Shown: in pieces, positions 5,212 to 6,728 of the stretch
Layout of the letters: each line of letters starts with the position of its first letter
Numbering within the stretch: the first letter of the stretch is position 1
Source: Bdellovibrio sp.
GTDB taxonomy: Bacteria; Bdellovibrionota; Bdellovibrionia; Bdellovibrionales; Bdellovibrionaceae
Reading direction: 5' to 3'
NCBI GenBank assembly: GCA_017745015.1
Contig: JAGIAF010000001.1
Span: 38,399 to 45,126 of the forward strand
Length of the DNA: 6,728 bases
Translations under genes and position numbers: made by a program
The notes under the pieces: generated by a model
What the model was told of the DNA's origin: nothing
Seen by the model: only the letters and a program-made list of their open reading frames with translations
The model's database searches: none

Positions 5212-5961
5212 GTGAAAAAAGCCGTCGTTATTACCGGAGCCAGCAGTGGAATTGGCGCAGCAACTGCTATTGAGTTTGGAAAGAACGGCTATTTCACCTA
5301 CTTGATGGGGAGAAATAAAGAACGCCTTCAAGGAGTGGCCTTGAAATGTCGCTCAGGTGCTTCCATCATGTCATGCGATATGACGGACCTGCCCGCTCTT
5401 AATAAACGCCTTAATGAAATTCTCTCAACCAGCATCCACCGCGTGGAAGTTTTGGTAAACAACGCCGGCATCTTTGATGTTCACACTACGGAAACCGGCA
5501 CTGATGAAATTTGGCAAAAAGAGTTTGAAGTGAACTTGATGGGTTCTGTGCGCGTGGCTCGCGCTTTCTTTCCTTACTTCAAGCAACATGGTGGCGGCAG
5601 CATTGTAAATGTGTCATCCACTTTAGGTATGAAACCTTCCGCAAACACCGGTGCTTATTCCGCAATGAAAGCGGCGATGATCAACTGGACCCAAAGCATG
5701 GCGCTAGAAGGCGGTCCTTTCAATATCCGTGTGAACTGTGTCGCTCCAGGAATTGTGGATACACCTATCCACGGATTCCACTCTTTGGAAGAATCTAAAA
5801 AGGGCGAAGCTTTAGAAAAAATGAAAGACCTACAACCTTTAGGTCGCATTGGCACTCCGCAAGAGATCGCTCGTTCTATTTACTTCTTGGGTGACAACGA
5901 ACTTTCCAGTTGGACGACAGGAGCGGTTTTGGCCGTTGATGGAGGAATCAACCTCAAATGA
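5212..5961 (+). CDS. Short-chain dehydrogenase/reductase (classical SDR, FabG-like)
   Basis: This is a soluble NAD(P)H-dependent oxidoreductase of 249 residues, typical of classical SDRs. The cofactor loop TGASSGIG is at 8-15, NNAG at 83-86, and the catalytic tetrad is Asn108 (VNLMG), Ser136 (VSS), Tyr149 and Lys153 (YSAMK). RVNCVAPGIVDTP and the C-terminal AVDGGINL are also standard. Arg34 after the second beta strand (MGRN), with no acidic residue there, favours NADP(H). The start is GTG 5212, with AGGAG 6 nt upstream; the next in-frame Met is residue 32, beyond the cofactor motif, so GTG is required. The stop overlaps the next gene as ATGA. The substrate cannot be read from the motifs. FabG-type ketoacyl reductase is one choice, but coupling to a PTPS-family enzyme raises sepiapterin or pteridine reductase activity as another. 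Confidence 0.95.
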   Translation: MKKAVVITGASSGIGAATAIEFGKNGYFTYLMGRNKERLQGVALKCRSGASIMSCDMTDLPALNKRLNEILSTSIHRVEVLVNNAGIFDVHTTETGTDEIWQKEFEVNLMGSVRVARAFFPYFKQHGGGSIVNVSSTLGMKPSANTGAYSAMKAAMINWTQSMALEGGPFNIRVNCVAPGIVDTPIHGFHSLEESKKGEALEKMKDLQPLGRIGTPQEIARSIYFLGDNELSSWTTGAVLAVDGGINLK

Positions 5962-6344
5962 TCTTAACTTTAAAAAGCATCTTCAGCAGTGCCCATCTTT
6001 ATCATCAGCCCCAATGGAGTTTGGAGGAAAATCTCAAGAACTTTGGCAGATGTTTTACCGAGCATGGACATGGCCACAACTACACCTTAGAGGTGGGATT
6101 TAAAGTTCAAGATGATCTTGAAGTAAAACTTCAAGAGTATAAAACGCTCTTAAAGTCCCTCACCGATCGCCTGGACCATGAACATTTGAACTTTGTGATT
6201 CCGGAATTTAAGACGACAATTCCTACAACGGAAAATATCGCACTGTACTTCCTGGGAAAACTTAAAGAGTCTCTTTCAGAAAAAGAACTCGCCCACATCC
6301 GACTTTACGAGATGAATGACCTTTGGACGGAGATCCAGCTATGA
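5958..6344 (+). CDS. 6-pyruvoyl-tetrahydropterin synthase / QueD family protein
   Basis: This zinc enzyme acts on 7,8-dihydroneopterin triphosphate, making 6-pyruvoyl-tetrahydropterin (PTPS) or 6-carboxy-tetrahydropterin (QueD, for queuosine). It has 128 residues, normal for the family. The zinc ligands should be His13 in FSSAH and His38 and His40 in HGHNY. The catalytic nucleophile is Cys32, and LDHEHLN supplies the Asp73/His74 pair. PTTENIA (Glu92) and the C-terminal Glu118 complete the family pattern. Cys32 is six residues before His38 (Cys-x5-His-Gly-His), as in animal PTPS, whereas E. coli QueD has Cys-x3-His-Gly-His. A shifted alignment using His36 and His38 would restore the QueD spacing, so the choice is open. 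The gene overlaps its neighbours by ATGA on both sides; the upstream SD is GGAGG at 5941-5945, rather far from the ATG (12 nt), consistent with coupling. Confidence 0.93.
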   Translation: MILTLKSIFSSAHLYHQPQWSLEENLKNFGRCFTEHGHGHNYTLEVGFKVQDDLEVKLQEYKTLLKSLTDRLDHEHLNFVIPEFKTTIPTTENIALYFLGKLKESLSEKELAHIRLYEMNDLWTEIQL

Positions 6345-6728
6345 GTGATGAAAACGAAAAAGTCCGCCTCTCAAAATTGATGGCAGAAAAAGGCATTTGT
6401 TCCCGTCGTGAGGCCGATGATTATATCTCGCGCGGCTTGGTGATGGTTAATGGCGTGACGGTCGACACTTTGGGAACTAAGGTGGATCGCGACGTTAAAA
6501 TCACGCTTGAAGCCCAAGCACTGAAGCAACAAAAAAAGCTCGCGACCATTTTGTTGAACAAACCCATTGGCTATGTTTCCGCACAACCTGAACCGCAATA
6601 CATTCCGGCGATTCGTCTGATCACTGCACAAAATCAATTCGGTGATTCAAAACTGCGCCTGAAGCCAGAGCACTTACAAGGCCTGGCCGTTGCGGGTCGC
6701 TTGGATATCGATTCTCAAGGTCTTTTGC
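6341..6728 (+). CDS. RluF-like rRNA pseudouridine synthase with S4 domain, N-terminal part
   Basis: This enzyme of the RsuA/RluB/RluE/RluF family isomerises a uridine in rRNA to pseudouridine. The window shows the first 129 residues; the rest lies beyond the right edge. An N-terminal S4 RNA-binding domain (about 8-58) contains VRLSKLMAEKGICSRREADDYI and GLVMVNG. LNKPIGYVS opens the catalytic domain, and Asp122 in GRLDIDSQGLL is the catalytic aspartate. The DSQGL form of this motif and the segment between the two motifs resemble E. coli RluF (23S U2604) more than RsuA or RluB, but the exact target is inferred. The ATG overlaps the preceding TGA as ATGA (6341-6344), with GGAG at 6329-6332 as SD 8 nt upstream, so it is translated as part of the SDR-pterin operon. 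Confidence 0.93.
   Translation, partial: MSDENEKVRLSKLMAEKGICSRREADDYISRGLVMVNGVTVDTLGTKVDRDVKITLEAQALKQQKKLATILLNKPIGYVSAQPEPQYIPAIRLITAQNQFGDSKLRLKPEHLQGLAVAGRLDIDSQGLL

Overview
The window looks like chromosomal DNA of a predatory bacterium of the Bdellovibrio group. The main reason is the gene at 3317-4522. It joins an N-terminal cyclic-nucleotide-binding domain to a C-terminal EAL phosphodiesterase, the architecture of the cAMP-sensing c-di-GMP phosphodiesterase Bd1971 of Bdellovibrio bacteriovorus (recalled, not searched). Moderate GC content, dense packing and a flagellar-type promoter fit that assignment. I see no insertion sequence, phage gene, CRISPR array or RNA gene.

Layout. (1) Positions 1-391, minus strand: the N-terminal part of a site-2 (M50) metalloprotease that runs off the left edge. 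(2) 392-580: a divergent intergenic region with several perfect inverted repeats and candidate promoters facing both ways. (3) 581-4522, plus strand: a likely transcription unit of a short/branched-chain acyl-CoA dehydrogenase, a family 5 (OppA-like) solute-binding protein, and the cNMP-EAL phosphodiesterase. Between the first two lies a GC-rich 78-nt junction that may hold a 19-codon leader ORF overlapping the start of the binding protein by ATGA. (4) 4523-4729: an intergenic region with two long perfect palindromes and a near-consensus sigma-28 (FliA) promoter. (5) 4730-4948: a 72-residue Cys/Lys-rich small protein, closed by a textbook intrinsic terminator at 4986-5016. (6) 5212-6728: an operon of an SDR oxidoreductase, a PTPS/QueD-family pterin enzyme and an RluF-like pseudouridine synthase cut by the right edge. 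These three genes are joined by two ATGA stop-start overlaps.

How the parts may work together. The left operon combines catabolism of acyl-CoA (probably from branched-chain amino acids), peptide or oligomer binding in the periplasm, and c-di-GMP turnover gated by a second nucleotide. This suggests, without proving, a link between nutrient state and signalling. The small protein appears to be a self-contained monocistronic transcript of about 0.34 kb under flagellar sigma control, right beside the c-di-GMP phosphodiesterase. It is the best candidate here for something undescribed. In the right operon, the pterin enzyme has the Cys-x5-His-Gly-His spacing of animal 6-pyruvoyl-tetrahydropterin synthase rather than the Cys-x3-His-Gly-His of E. 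coli QueD. It is translationally coupled to an SDR, so a biopterin-type pathway is a real alternative to queuosine synthesis.
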